The notes under the pieces were generated by a model. It made no database searches and was not told the DNA's origin. It saw only the letters and a list, made by a program, of their open reading frames with translations. The position numbers and the translations under genes were made by a program. DNA of 64,000 nucleotides from Nemesobacter sp965249045. Its GTDB lineage: Bacteria; Desulfobacterota_D; UBA1144; Nemesobacterales; Nemesobacteraceae. Below, piece by piece: positions 16,380 to 24,952 of the stretch (the stretch's first letter is position 1; each line of letters starts with the position of its first letter). The stretch covers positions 496,001 to 560,000 of the forward strand of contig OZ252213.1 in assembly GCA_965249045.1 (NCBI GenBank), read 5' to 3'.

Positions 16380-17456
16380 TCAGAGAAAAAGGTCAAGCAG
16401 ACCTTTTTTCTCCGCGTCTTCTATGGGGGAGCCGCTTGGGTGCTTGAACTCCTTTTCGCCCCCGTAGCGCTCGGCAAGCGCCAGTATGGTTTCTGATATG
16501 TCGGGAACGACGTCCCGGTAGGGTTCGGGTTTCGCCCGGGGAAGGTCTATCCACCTCTTGAGGGTATCTTCGAAGTCTCCGTCCAGCTTGTAGATTACTT
16601 CAAACCCCATCTGCTCAAGCGCCACGCCGTTGCATTCCTGTTCGTACTGTCCCTTCATCGGCACCACGAGCACTTTCTTGCCCAAAAAAAGCGCCTCAGA
16701 CGGCGTCTCGAATCCGGCGTTTGTGAGTATCCCCTCGCTTCCCGTGAAGCTTTCTATGAACCTCTCGTAGCTTACCGGGTACACGGTGACGTTACCCTCG
16801 CTGTAGGGCTCTCCCTTGTAGTGCTTTGAGAAAAGCTCCCAGGGCACGTCGATATTCTTCAGGTGCCCGATCAGGTTGCGCTCGTCAAAGCTCGGGAGGT
16901 AGACGGTGTAGTGGCCGTTTTGGCGCACGTCGAAGCGGCGAAGCTCCTTTCTTATTATGGGGGTTTTTATGAAACTGTCGTATTCGCGGAAATGAAGCCC
17001 AAGCGGTATGCACACGGGAGCGTACCACTTTATTATGAACTCCATTATCTTGTTAGGCTTCTCGGGCCTCGGGGTCTTGGGAGACACAAACGAGGTCTGG
17101 TGGGACAGCGACACGCAGGCCTTTTTCTTGAGGCGGCACGCCCACGAGGATATGGGCTCGAAGTCGCTTACCACCATGTCGTAATCCGAGACTGGAAGAT
17201 CGTTGACGTCGCCGAGCAGCTTGTCGAAGCGGGCTTTCTTTATGGAGGCGTAGTAGTCGATCCCGCCGTTTTTTCCGAAGACAAACCCCAGTCCCCGAAG
17301 GTTGTACTTCACCTCAAAGCCGAGATTTACCTCGTGCTGGCGCTCGCTTACCATTATGTCGATCTCGGCTGACTTGCGAAGCTCGGCTATTACGTCTCTT
17401 GAGCGGCTTATGTGACCGTTTCCGGTTCCCTGTATGGCGTAAAGTATCTTGGGCAT
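16380..17456 (-). CDS. MurG-like glycosyltransferase of the MJ1255 type
   Basis: A 358-residue GT-B enzyme. The start MPKILYAIQGTGNGHISR holds the Gly-rich GNGH acceptor loop. The C-terminal half has GILTNAGFETPSEALFLGKKVLVVP, the nucleotide-sugar binding region of family-28 enzymes, followed by QYEQ. Family members are annotated only as conserved glycosyltransferases, so donor and acceptor are unknown. The tnpB element sits 11 bp upstream of its ATG, so the original promoter may have been displaced. Confidence 0.8.
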   Translation of the reverse strand: MPKILYAIQGTGNGHISRSRDVIAELRKSAEIDIMVSERQHEVNLGFEVKYNLRGLGFVFGKNGGIDYYASIKKARFDKLLGDVNDLPVSDYDMVVSDFEPISSWACRLKKKACVSLSHQTSFVSPKTPRPEKPNKIMEFIIKWYAPVCIPLGLHFREYDSFIKTPIIRKELRRFDVRQNGHYTVYLPSFDERNLIGHLKNIDVPWELFSKHYKGEPYSEGNVTVYPVSYERFIESFTGSEGILTNAGFETPSEALFLGKKVLVVPMKGQYEQECNGVALEQMGFEVIYKLDGDFEDTLKRWIDLPRAKPEPYRDVVPDISETILALAERYGGEKEFKHPSGSPIEDAEKKGLLDLFL

Positions 17457-18717
17457 TATAGTAACAACTAGACAATTGCCTCTACGGTTCTTGGCCGAAC
17501 GGGCCCTAAATCAGCCCGCTTATCTTCTGTCCTTCCGACCATACGGGACTCTAGGTAGAGTTTCCCACCCGTAACCAGGGACAAGCCCCGATGAAGGATA
17601 TTCTTTGCGGCGTTTACGTCCCTGTCCACCTCGTACCCGCAAGTACATCTGTGAACTCTGACGGACAAATCCTTCTTTACCTCCGCTCCGCAGTTAGAGC
17701 ATTCCTGAGAGGTGTTTTTGGGATTCACACGCACCATCCTAACGCCAGCACTCTCGGCCTTCTCGTTAAGCAGCGTTGTGAATTTACCCCAAGTCTGCTC
17801 TGCAATGTTTTTTGCCAAATGTTTATTGTTGCGAAGCATGTTTTTCGTCTCTAACTTCTCCACCGCTATAAAATCGTACATCTTCACTAGCGCAGCGGTC
17901 AGCCGGTGAAGATAATTTCTTTCCTTGTCCGTAAGTCTTTGCCATTCCTTGGCGAACAGCAATACGGCTTTACGCCGGTTTTTAGAATCTTTCTTTTTTC
18001 GAGATATCGAACGTTGAAGCCTTATCAGGCGGGAATAACCCACCTCCCGATTTTTTACAGCCTTTCCGTTGCTCAAGGTAACCCGCTTCGATACTCCCAT
18101 GTCTATTCCAACGGGGTTTTCTGCTTCTTTCATCTGCTCGGGTTTGGGCACTTCGTAAGATAACGCAACTTCGGTACGCAGAGGTTTCCTTGTGATTCGT
18201 ATTGCCTTGAGCAACCCGTTGGCAGGCAACTCTCTGCTAGATTTCACCTCGATGCGGGGAAGACCTTTTAATTTGAGGATAATTTTGTCGTTCTGATGCT
18301 TGAGCATATGCCAGCGAGCGTCGTTTATCTCAATGGTGCGCCAGCGCTTCCCGCTTTTAAACCGGGGAAAACCACCATGCTTGAAGAACCTGTTATATGC
18401 ATTTTCGAGCCTCGATAGCACCCCGCGGAACACAATGGCGGACACCGCTTCAAACTCGACAATACCTGCTCTGACCTCCGTGAGTTCCTTGCACTGGTCA
18501 AAGAATGAACGCCCCTTACCTGTCCGCTTGTAGCAGTCGATCCGGGACTCAAGCGCGGCATTGTACAGTTCCGCAGACATACTGAATATTTCCATCAGGC
18601 GCTTATGCCCTGCCCTAGAGACCTTTGCCCGGCATTTGTAAGTTCGTATCATCGCTGCGCTATGCATGATTTATCCGTAATTCCAAATGGTTGTCTGTGT
18701 CTAGTTGTTGCTATAAT
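17455..18717 (-). mobile_element. IS1341-type (tnpB-only) IS200/IS605 element
   Basis: The unit consists of tnpB with a short flank on each side and no Y1 (tnpA) transposase, so it would need a transposase supplied in trans. Unexpectedly, 17455-17474 and 18698-18717 form a 20-bp inverted repeat with one mismatch (TGTCTAGTTGTT-A/G-CTATAAT). IS605 elements normally have no terminal inverted repeats, so these limits are provisional. A guide RNA overlapping the tnpB 3' end is expected from the family, but there is almost no space before the next gene. Confidence 0.55.
17468..18652 (-). CDS. tnpB: TnpB RNA-guided nuclease (OrfB, IS200/IS605 family)
   Basis: A 394-residue protein. RuvC catalytic residues are in GIDMGVSK (Asp), VEKLETKN (Glu) and DRDVNAAKNI (Asp). 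The zinc ribbon is CSNCG with a later HRCTCG. TnpB is the ancestor-type relative of Cas12 and uses a right-end RNA to cut DNA and keep the element in place. The ATG giving MIRTYKCRAK was chosen; an upstream in-frame ATG at 18667 adds five unlikely residues. All catalytic residues are present. Confidence 0.93.
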   Translation of the reverse strand: MIRTYKCRAKVSRAGHKRLMEIFSMSAELYNAALESRIDCYKRTGKGRSFFDQCKELTEVRAGIVEFEAVSAIVFRGVLSRLENAYNRFFKHGGFPRFKSGKRWRTIEINDARWHMLKHQNDKIILKLKGLPRIEVKSSRELPANGLLKAIRITRKPLRTEVALSYEVPKPEQMKEAENPVGIDMGVSKRVTLSNGKAVKNREVGYSRLIRLQRSISRKKKDSKNRRKAVLLFAKEWQRLTDKERNYLHRLTAALVKMYDFIAVEKLETKNMLRNNKHLAKNIAEQTWGKFTTLLNEKAESAGVRMVRVNPKNTSQECSNCGAEVKKDLSVRVHRCTCGYEVDRDVNAAKNILHRGLSLVTGGKLYLESRMVGRTEDKRADLGPVRPRTVEAIV

Positions 18718-18981
18718 TCCAGTATCTTCAACCTGCTTTTCCGCGTGTGCACAAAGTAATTGTAATCTTTTTTGCGCGAATTGTTAACTGTGCCCCCGGA
18801 AAAAACCCACTCAGGATAATATTTCTCCCCGTTTTTGTCAAAGCAGCATAAACTCCCCGTTAAGGGGCGGTTAACGCTTCGCGCCGGCGGATTTCCCCGC
18901 ACGAAAGCACTTGCCCATTTGGCGCCGTTAAGTTAACCTAAATGCTCCGTCAGGACCCATCTATCCTCGGGAGGATTTTAC

Positions 18982-20148
18982 ATGGAAATCAAATGGGCAA
19001 AGAGAATCGAGGAGCTTCCTCCATACCTTTTCGCCGAGATCGACAGGAAAAAGAACGAGCTTATCGAGAAGGGGGTTGACGTGATCGACCTCGGGGTGGG
19101 CGATCCTGACATACCCACGCCTGACCATATAATAGAGTCGCTTCGCGAGGCCTGCGGGAATCCGGAAAACCACCGCTACCCCTCTTACGTCGGTATGCCG
19201 GCTTTCAGGGAGGCAGCGGCCGAGTGGTACTCGGAGCGCTTCGGAGTCAGCCTCGATCCGGCAAAGGAGATAGTCGCGCTAATAGGCTCGAAGGAAGGAA
19301 TAGCCCACGCGCCCCTGGCGTTTCTTGACCCGGGAGAGATAGCGCTTGTGCCCGACCCGGGATATCCCGTGTATCCGGTTTCAACGACGTTTGCGGGAGG
19401 AGTTCCCTACCCGATGCCGCTTCTTAAGGAAAACGGCTTTTTCCCGGACCTGGACGCCATTCCCTCTCCCGTGGCGCAGCGTGCCGTCATGATGTTTCTT
19501 AACTATCCCAACAACCCCACCACTGTTCTTGCGAACGAAGGGTTTTTCAGAGAGGTGGTCGATTTCGCACAGAAAAACAACATACTGGTCTGCCACGACG
19601 CGGCCTACACGGAGATAGCGTTTTACGGGAAAACCCCCCTGAGCTTCCTCGAGATACCGGGGGCGATGGAGGTCGGCATGGAATTTCACTCGCTCTCGAA
19701 GACCTTCAGCATGACCGGGTGGCGCATCGCGTTTGCGGCCGGTAATGAAAAGGCGATCGGAGGTCTCGGGAAGATAAAGACGAACATAGACTCCGGGGCA
19801 TTTCAGGCGGTTCAGGTGGCGGGCATAACGGCGCTTAAAAACAGCTCGGTGGGGCTTGAGGAGAGAAAGGAAGTTTACAGGGAGCGCCTCGAGATATTCT
19901 GCCGCGGCCTCGAAGAAGCCGGCATAAAGTACACACAGCCCGATGCCACCTTCTACGTGTGGTTTGAGGTTCCCCAGGGGATGACCTCTTCTGAGTTCTC
20001 CGCCAGGATGCTTTCAGAAGCAGGCGTGGTTGTCACTCCCGGAAACGGTTTTGGGGACTGCGGCGAGGGGTACGCCAGGGTATCGGTTACGTTCGATACG
20101 GCGAGAATAGAGCAGGCGGCCGAGAGGATAGCTAATTTTAAGCCGTAG
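18982..20148 (+). CDS. dapL: LL-diaminopimelate aminotransferase
   Basis: A 388-residue PLP enzyme that makes LL-diaminopimelate directly from tetrahydrodipicolinate in lysine and cell-wall synthesis, bypassing DapD, DapC and DapE. The PLP lysine is Lys240 in SLSKTFSMTGWR. Also visible are GVGDPDIPTP near the N-terminus and LNYPNNPT for cofactor binding. These are characteristic of the DapL group of class I aminotransferases. GGGAGG lies about ten bases upstream of the ATG. Confidence 0.9.
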   Translation: MEIKWAKRIEELPPYLFAEIDRKKNELIEKGVDVIDLGVGDPDIPTPDHIIESLREACGNPENHRYPSYVGMPAFREAAAEWYSERFGVSLDPAKEIVALIGSKEGIAHAPLAFLDPGEIALVPDPGYPVYPVSTTFAGGVPYPMPLLKENGFFPDLDAIPSPVAQRAVMMFLNYPNNPTTVLANEGFFREVVDFAQKNNILVCHDAAYTEIAFYGKTPLSFLEIPGAMEVGMEFHSLSKTFSMTGWRIAFAAGNEKAIGGLGKIKTNIDSGAFQAVQVAGITALKNSSVGLEERKEVYRERLEIFCRGLEEAGIKYTQPDATFYVWFEVPQGMTSSEFSARMLSEAGVVVTPGNGFGDCGEGYARVSVTFDTARIEQAAERIANFKP

Positions 20149-20184
20149 AGGCGAGCGGTTTCTTACCGATAAGAGGTTTTAAGA

Positions 20185-21645
20185 GTGTTTGATTTTCTTA
20201 AGTATTTTTGCACCCTGCTTTACGTTATATCTTCCGTTTTTCTCTGCGTGTTCGGTCTTCACCGCTACTACCTGGTCCGTCTCTACTCCAAGGCTAAGGC
20301 GCGCCGTCGCCCCGCTCCCGGCGCGACGGGGCCGCTTCCGCGCGTGACGGTGCAGCTTCCCGTCTATAACGAGATGTACGTGACGGAGAGGCTCATACGG
20401 GCGGTCTGCGAGATCGACTACCCGAGGGATCTTTTCGAGGTGCAGGTGCTTGACGACTCAACGGACGATACGAGCCGGATAGCGGAGCGTTGCACGGCGG
20501 AGCTCCAAGCCGCCGGCTTTGATATAAAGCATATCCGCAGGGAAACAAGGGAAGGGTACAAGGCGGGGGCGCTTGCCGCGGGCTGCGCTCGGGCAAGCGG
20601 GGAGTTCCTCGCGATTTTCGACGCGGACTTCGTTCCCCCTCGGGATTTTCTGCGCAAGACCATACCCTCCTTCGAGGACCCGCAGGTCGGGATAGTGCAG
20701 ACCAGGTGGGGACACCTAAACCGCGACTACTCGCTTCTAACAAAGGCCCAGTCGGTGCTTCTTGACGGACATTTCGTCATCGAGCAGGCCGCGCGGCACT
20801 CAAACGGCCTTTTTCTTAACTTTAACGGTACCGCGGGGGTGATCCGCAAAAAATGCATCGAGCTTTCGGGAGGATGGCAGCACGACACCCTGACCGAGGA
20901 TCTTGATCTCAGCTACAGGGCGCAGATAAACGGGTGGAAGGCGGTTTACCTGCCCGACGTCGTATCAGACGCCGAGCTTCCCGTCGACATGAACGCCTTT
21001 AAGATACAGCAGCACAGGTGGGTCAAGGGAGGAATCCAGACGGCCGGCAAGCTTCTGCCCTCGGTGCTTCGCGACGCGAAGATTCCGTTTAAGGTAAAGG
21101 TCGAGAGCATATTTCACCTTCTCGGCAATTTCAGCTACCTGTTTCTGCTCGCAACGATCATTCTCATAATACCCATGAATTTCCTCTGGGAGCGCCTCTG
21201 GCTAAACGACCTTTTCATCGCGAGCGTCACGGGGGTCGCGATCGGCACTTTCGCCATAATAAGGTTCTACATACTGGCCGTCCGCGAGGCTCACGGCCCC
21301 CGGGCGGGGGAATTTTACAAGTACATACCCCTTGCGCTAAGTGTCGGGGCGGGAATCGCCGTTAACAACGCCAAGGCTGTATTGGAGGCGGTTTTCGGCA
21401 GAAAGTCAGGTTTTGCGAGAACGCCCAAGTATGCTGTCGTGAACGGGAAGGATCGGTGGAAAACCTCAGCTTACGTTTCTTCAAAAGGGATGACGACTTT
21501 TATCGAGGTCATTCTTTCGCTTTTCTTCACGTTCCAGGTGGTGTATGTCGCGTACATGGGATTTTTCATCTGGATTCCTTTTCTTCTGCTCATGCAGTTC
21601 GGTTTTACCTACACTGCTTTTCTTTCCATATACCACGGTTCCTGA
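20185..21645 (+). CDS. Family 2 processive-type glycosyltransferase
   Basis: A 486-residue membrane enzyme with an N-terminal helix (1-25) and a GT-A domain with PVYNE, DDSTDDT and the DxD motif FDADF. The catalytic EDLDLSYR and QQHRWVKG (QxxRW) motifs follow. C-terminal membrane helices lie at about 310-360 and 430-480. This architecture is that of cellulose synthase-like and beta-glucan or mannan synthases. The substrate cannot be told. It lies 36 bp after dapL and is possibly co-transcribed. Confidence 0.88.
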   Translation: MFDFLKYFCTLLYVISSVFLCVFGLHRYYLVRLYSKAKARRRPAPGATGPLPRVTVQLPVYNEMYVTERLIRAVCEIDYPRDLFEVQVLDDSTDDTSRIAERCTAELQAAGFDIKHIRRETREGYKAGALAAGCARASGEFLAIFDADFVPPRDFLRKTIPSFEDPQVGIVQTRWGHLNRDYSLLTKAQSVLLDGHFVIEQAARHSNGLFLNFNGTAGVIRKKCIELSGGWQHDTLTEDLDLSYRAQINGWKAVYLPDVVSDAELPVDMNAFKIQQHRWVKGGIQTAGKLLPSVLRDAKIPFKVKVESIFHLLGNFSYLFLLATIILIIPMNFLWERLWLNDLFIASVTGVAIGTFAIIRFYILAVREAHGPRAGEFYKYIPLALSVGAGIAVNNAKAVLEAVFGRKSGFARTPKYAVVNGKDRWKTSAYVSSKGMTTFIEVILSLFFTFQVVYVAYMGFFIWIPFLLLMQFGFTYTAFLSIYHGS

Positions 21646-21723
21646 GCTGGGCGACGTCAGCAATTTCCTTCGTCTATAATCGTTTGCTATTCAGTTAAGC
21701 ATTGTATATCTTAACCCGCCAAC

Positions 21724-22509
21724 ATGCTTTTCCTACTTAAGAATCTGGCTATAATCCAAGTACATGTTTCACGGTTAACACAAGCGGTCGTTGCAATGCG
21801 GCGCATCTATTTCTATCCGCTGGCTCTGGTTTTAAGTCTGGTCTTGGCCGCCGTGTCCATGACTAGTGCTTGGGCGTATCCATCTTTGCCTTTAGACTTT
21901 AAGCCTGAGGACTTTTACTCGATAATCGGATTGCTAGTTCCCGGTATGATTATCCTGTTTGTGCGTTCACAGTTTGTTCCCGGTAGGCTAAACACCCCCC
22001 ATCCTATTTTGTCTTATTTGGCGGTTTCCAGTGTCTATTATGCACTGGTGTTGCTGGTAATCAATCCTGTTCCGTATTTTCAGGGACCTGACCAAGGGAA
22101 CCCGTGGGTTTGGCTTTTACTCGTATTCTTATTTCCGGGAATTTCTGGCCTCTTGCTCGGGCTGAATATACAGGGGGACTGGACTCGTCGCTTTATCAGG
22201 GGGCTAGGTTTGAACCCGGTGCATGTTATTCCATCTGCGTGGGACTGGAAATTTGGAAACATGGAGGAGCAATGGGTTCTTGTAACCTTGAAGGACGGAA
22301 CCCAAGTTGCCGGCTTCTGTGGAGAAAACTCCTTTGCGTCCTCCGACCCGGCCGAGCGCGATATTTATATACAGTGGATGTACGAAATTGATGAAGACGG
22401 CAACTGGTTTTTTGAAGAGGAAAAGGGTATTCTTATTTCTGCGGGTGAGATCGAAACGGTGAAATTTTGGCCTTACGAACCTGTGGAGACAAAAAATGAG
22501 TCAAAATAG
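21724..22509 (+). CDS. DUF6338-like membrane protein
   Basis: A 261-residue protein with about four hydrophobic segments in the first 150 residues. A soluble C-terminal domain has PSAWDWKFGNMEEQWVLV, LKDGTQVAGFCG and SFASSDPAERDIYI. I recall these patterns as typical of DUF6338, which has no known function. The start may be ATG 21796, which gives a cleaner N-terminus; neither start has a good ribosome site. The last 14 bases overlap the next small gene, so the two are probably co-translated. Confidence 0.65.
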   Translation: MLFLLKNLAIIQVHVSRLTQAVVAMRRIYFYPLALVLSLVLAAVSMTSAWAYPSLPLDFKPEDFYSIIGLLVPGMIILFVRSQFVPGRLNTPHPILSYLAVSSVYYALVLLVINPVPYFQGPDQGNPWVWLLLVFLFPGISGLLLGLNIQGDWTRRFIRGLGLNPVHVIPSAWDWKFGNMEEQWVLVTLKDGTQVAGFCGENSFASSDPAERDIYIQWMYEIDEDGNWFFEEEKGILISAGEIETVKFWPYEPVETKNESK

Positions 22510-22666
22510 GAAATCAGAAATACGTATTAAAGGGGCGGATGGTTACCAGCCCAGATCTTCTAAGAAAACGCCAGGGCCCGTTACGCATGGACGCGGACAC
22601 CAGCCGGTTGCCCAAGGGAAACCGCCTGCTAAGAAGCCTCCATTAAACCCACCGAAAAAAAGGTAG
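22496..22666 (+). CDS. Small basic proline-rich protein, companion of the DUF6338 gene
   Basis: A 56-residue protein, MSQNRKSEIRIKGADGYQP..., ending PPKKR. It is rich in Lys, Pro, Gly and Gln and almost certainly disordered. The ATG lies 14 bases before the end of the DUF6338 gene in another frame, typical of translational coupling. Lysine and arginine outnumber acidic residues strongly, so it may bind nucleic acid or an acidic partner; this is inference. I recall similar GYQP-containing small proteins beside DUF6338 genes but cannot check. Confidence 0.6.
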   Translation: MSQNRKSEIRIKGADGYQPRSSKKTPGPVTHGRGHQPVAQGKPPAKKPPLNPPKKR

Positions 22667-22705
22667 TGCCGGGAAAAGACAACCGGAAGATCTTACCGGG
22701 TATTG

Positions 22706-22852
22706 CTAGGCCGCTTGTTCCCGTAATTGACATCTGATTGCTTCTTCAATCTTTCCTGGGCCTTTTTTTATTCTTAACATGTACCGCCTGACAATGTCTT
22801 CCAGCGCTGTGGACCCATTGCCTCGGAAGTGCCTATGAAGTTCGGGAGAAAA
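22706..22852 (-). pseudogene. Remnant of a DUF433-type antitoxin gene
   Basis: Bases 22706-22762 resemble the 3' end of the DUF433 gene at 24067-24120 (CTTGTTCCC, CATCTGATTGCTTCTTCAAT, CCTGG shared). Bases 22776-22852 resemble its interior around 24333-24410 (ATGTAC, TCTTCCA, CCTC). The sequence between these two parts is deleted. The remnant ends where the vapBC control region begins. Confidence 0.6.
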
Positions 22853-22855
22853 AAC

Positions 22856-22917
22856 GGTATGTATATACCTTTGACATATCCCGGCGACCGGCTATTATGT
22901 ATATACGTTAAGTATAT
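22856..22917 (+). promoter_or_regulatory. vapBC promoter and operators
   Basis: TTGACA (22871-22876) and TATTAT (22893-22898), 16 bp apart, are flanked by two inverted repeats: GGTAT-GTAT-ATACC (22856-22869) and ATATAC-GTTAA-GTATAT (22901-22917). Both contain GTATATAC-like halves. The layout is as expected for VapB-VapC autorepression. Confidence 0.7.
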
Positions 22918-22935
22918 TCCTGTTTGGAGGTAATG

Positions 22936-23166
22936 ATGGAGAGGGTAAAAGTTTTCAAAAACAATAAAAGCCAGGCGGTGCGGCTCCCCAAGCCGGTTTC
23001 TTTGCCGGATACCGTAAAAGAAGTGGATATTATCCGCTTGGGACGTTCCCGCTTAATTACCCCGGCGGGAGAAGCCTGGGACAGCTGGTTTGAGGGAGAG
23101 GGCGTTACGGATGATTTTATGAATGAGCGAGATCAGACCGGGGAGCAGGAGCGGGAGCAATTCTGA
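22936..23166 (+). CDS. vapB: VapB-type antitoxin with AbrB-like N-terminus
   Basis: A 76-residue protein, MERVKVFKNNKSQAVRLPK..., the swapped-hairpin AbrB/SpoVT fold of VapB antitoxins. The acidic C-terminal part (WFEGEGVTDDFMNER) would wrap VapC. GGAGG at 22926-22930 lies five bases before ATG 22936. The adjacent ATG at 22933 is too close. The stop overlaps the vapC start by one base (TGATG). Confidence 0.9.
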   Translation: MERVKVFKNNKSQAVRLPKPVSLPDTVKEVDIIRLGRSRLITPAGEAWDSWFEGEGVTDDFMNERDQTGEQEREQF

Positions 23167-23567
23167 TGCTCAGATACATGCTGGATACCAACATAGTTAT
23201 CTACACTATAAAAAATAAGCCCGAGGAGATCAAAAAGGCATTTGTCGCTCATTACGGGCAAGTATGCATATCAACCGTCACTTTGATGGAACTGGTTTAT
23301 GGAGCGGAAAAGTCTGCGAATCCCAGGCGTAATCTGAATGATATAGAGGGGCTTGTCGCCAGATTGGACGTGTTGCCCTATGATTACGGCGCGGCCGTTC
23401 ATTCCGGTGAAATCAGAGCGGAATTAGCCCGATCAGGCAGGCCAATCGGACATTATGACCTGATGATTGCCGGGCATGCCAGGTCGCTTGGGCATGTTCT
23501 GGTTACTAACAACACCGGAGAATTCAAACGCGTCGACGGTTTGCGCCTGGAGGACTGGAGCGAGTAG
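23166..23567 (+). CDS. vapC: VapC PIN-domain ribonuclease toxin
   Basis: A 133-residue PIN domain of the VapC family, which cleaves tRNA or rRNA to arrest growth. Acidic active-site residues are in MLDTN (Asp), LMELVYG (Glu), GHYDLMIAGHA (Asp) and NNTGEF (usually Asp/Asn). Length is complete and no disruption is seen. It is coupled to vapB, which neutralises it. Confidence 0.93.
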   Translation: MLRYMLDTNIVIYTIKNKPEEIKKAFVAHYGQVCISTVTLMELVYGAEKSANPRRNLNDIEGLVARLDVLPYDYGAAVHSGEIRAELARSGRPIGHYDLMIAGHARSLGHVLVTNNTGEFKRVDGLRLEDWSE

Positions 23568-23647
23568 GCTCCTTTCGCTCCACGGAACGGAAGAGGTTAA
23601 GATTAGCAGGCCGAAATTTCGGGCAGCGGCAAATCCCTATGGCCATG

Positions 23648-24066
23648 CTAATCCGACAAATCGGTTTTTCTTATCTTGCCGGATTTCGATACGGTGGCTA
23701 TGAAAGGCGGCGAATTTTTTTTGAGGAAATTGCACATAGGTTTTAAAGAGTTGGCGAAAATTTCAGCCATCTGTTCCCCTGTCCAGGTTCCTCTGGTAAG
23801 AACAAACATTCTTACACCATGTGTTTTAACCATAATTCTTTGAGATTTTTTCCAACGAATTCGCTTGTCTTTAGTTAATACCACAAGCGATTTTTTACCG
23901 GCGAACTCCAACCATTCTTCGTCAGGAGTGTTTTGATTGAAACCGGGGAAGTCCTCTAGCGTGTTTTACCTTGATTTCTGTTTTTTTCAGCTTTTCCCCT
24001 TCCTGAATCAGGCGCTCAGCGACCGTGTGCTTTCCAAGCGCACGATCTAGAAAGAAGGTAATTGAT
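23648..24066 (-). pseudogene. Frameshifted PIN-like toxin of the DUF433-linked type
   Basis: Two frames together make one toxin. The upstream frame reads ESITFFLDRALGKHTVAERL...KKTEIKVK, and the downstream frame (from about 23960 down to 23648) reads LEDFPGFNQNTPDEEW, VVLTKDKRIRW and PPFIATVSKSGKI. A one-base indel near 23955-23965 separates them. Intact relatives of this VapC45-like family have these parts in one frame after a DUF433 antitoxin. No good start codon is visible. The toxin is thus very likely dead, while the antitoxin upstream is intact. Confidence 0.75.
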
Positions 24067-24759
24067 TCAGGCGGCTTGTTCCCATAGTTTGCATCTGATT
24101 GCTTCTTCAATTTTTTCCTGGTTGCATTCATAGTCCCCGGCCAGTTCCCCCATGGATTCTCCGGCTCTGTAGCGTTCAACAATAATTTCTACTGGGATGC
24201 TTATGTTGGATAAGATCGGGCGACCGAATGAAATCTTGGGATCGATCAGAATTGATCTAGGCTCATCTGGTTTTCCAGTTCCTGAAAACGGGTAAAGCTT
24301 TATGGGAAGACCGTACAAGTCTCTTTCTATTCTTTGCATGTACTCTTTAACGATATCTTCCAATACTATCTGCCCGCTTCCTCTGGAAATGTCGTAGACG
24401 AGACCAGACTCTCTTAAAAACAGGGATAGTCTGTCAGTCTCGAAATCCTTTTCGGCTAAGGGATTGTCGGAAGGGTACATTTGCGATATGAAATCAAGAC
24501 CTTTTCTGATCTTATTCATGGAGAGTCTGTGCTCTCTCCGTATTGAGGCGAGGACATACGCTTCAACTAGGTTGATGAAAGACAGGGCTAAGGGTTTTTC
24601 TTGAGCGGGGGTAATTAAAGGTTCGAAATTGCTTTGTCTGCCAATCCACGCCCGCAAAGTGGACTCTGGAAGCCTTAAATATAAAGCTGCTTCCGCAACG
24701 CTGTAAGAAGGCAGATAGCGCACATCTTTCTTGGAAGAGATTCTCTTAGTATCACTCAA
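24067..24759 (-). CDS. DUF433 antitoxin with N-terminal helix-turn-helix
   Basis: A 230-residue protein. The N-terminus (YLPSYSVAEAALYLRLPESTLRAWI) is a MerR-like DNA-binding helix-turn-helix. The C-terminus (residues about 170-225) is the DUF433 domain: PKISFGRPILSNISIPVEIIVERYRAGESMGELAGDYE. Such proteins repress their operon and neutralise a PIN-type toxin, here the frameshifted downstream frame. It is probably an orphan antitoxin now. Confidence 0.8.
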   Translation of the reverse strand: MSDTKRISSKKDVRYLPSYSVAEAALYLRLPESTLRAWIGRQSNFEPLITPAQEKPLALSFINLVEAYVLASIRREHRLSMNKIRKGLDFISQMYPSDNPLAEKDFETDRLSLFLRESGLVYDISRGSGQIVLEDIVKEYMQRIERDLYGLPIKLYPFSGTGKPDEPRSILIDPKISFGRPILSNISIPVEIIVERYRAGESMGELAGDYECNQEKIEEAIRCKLWEQAA

Positions 24760-24952
24760 TTTACTGAAACTATTGCTTGACTCCCTAGTTGAGTTTCCGG
24801 TCGGGCATTATAAATAATTTATCCTTGGATTACCAACATAAATCTGCAGGTGATCAGTCTTCGGGACATGGTGTCTTTTCTCAAGGAGCAGTAACCACGG
24901 TTTGTTATTCTCATATACGCGATTTTATAAAAAACAATGCGTCCCGGCTATA

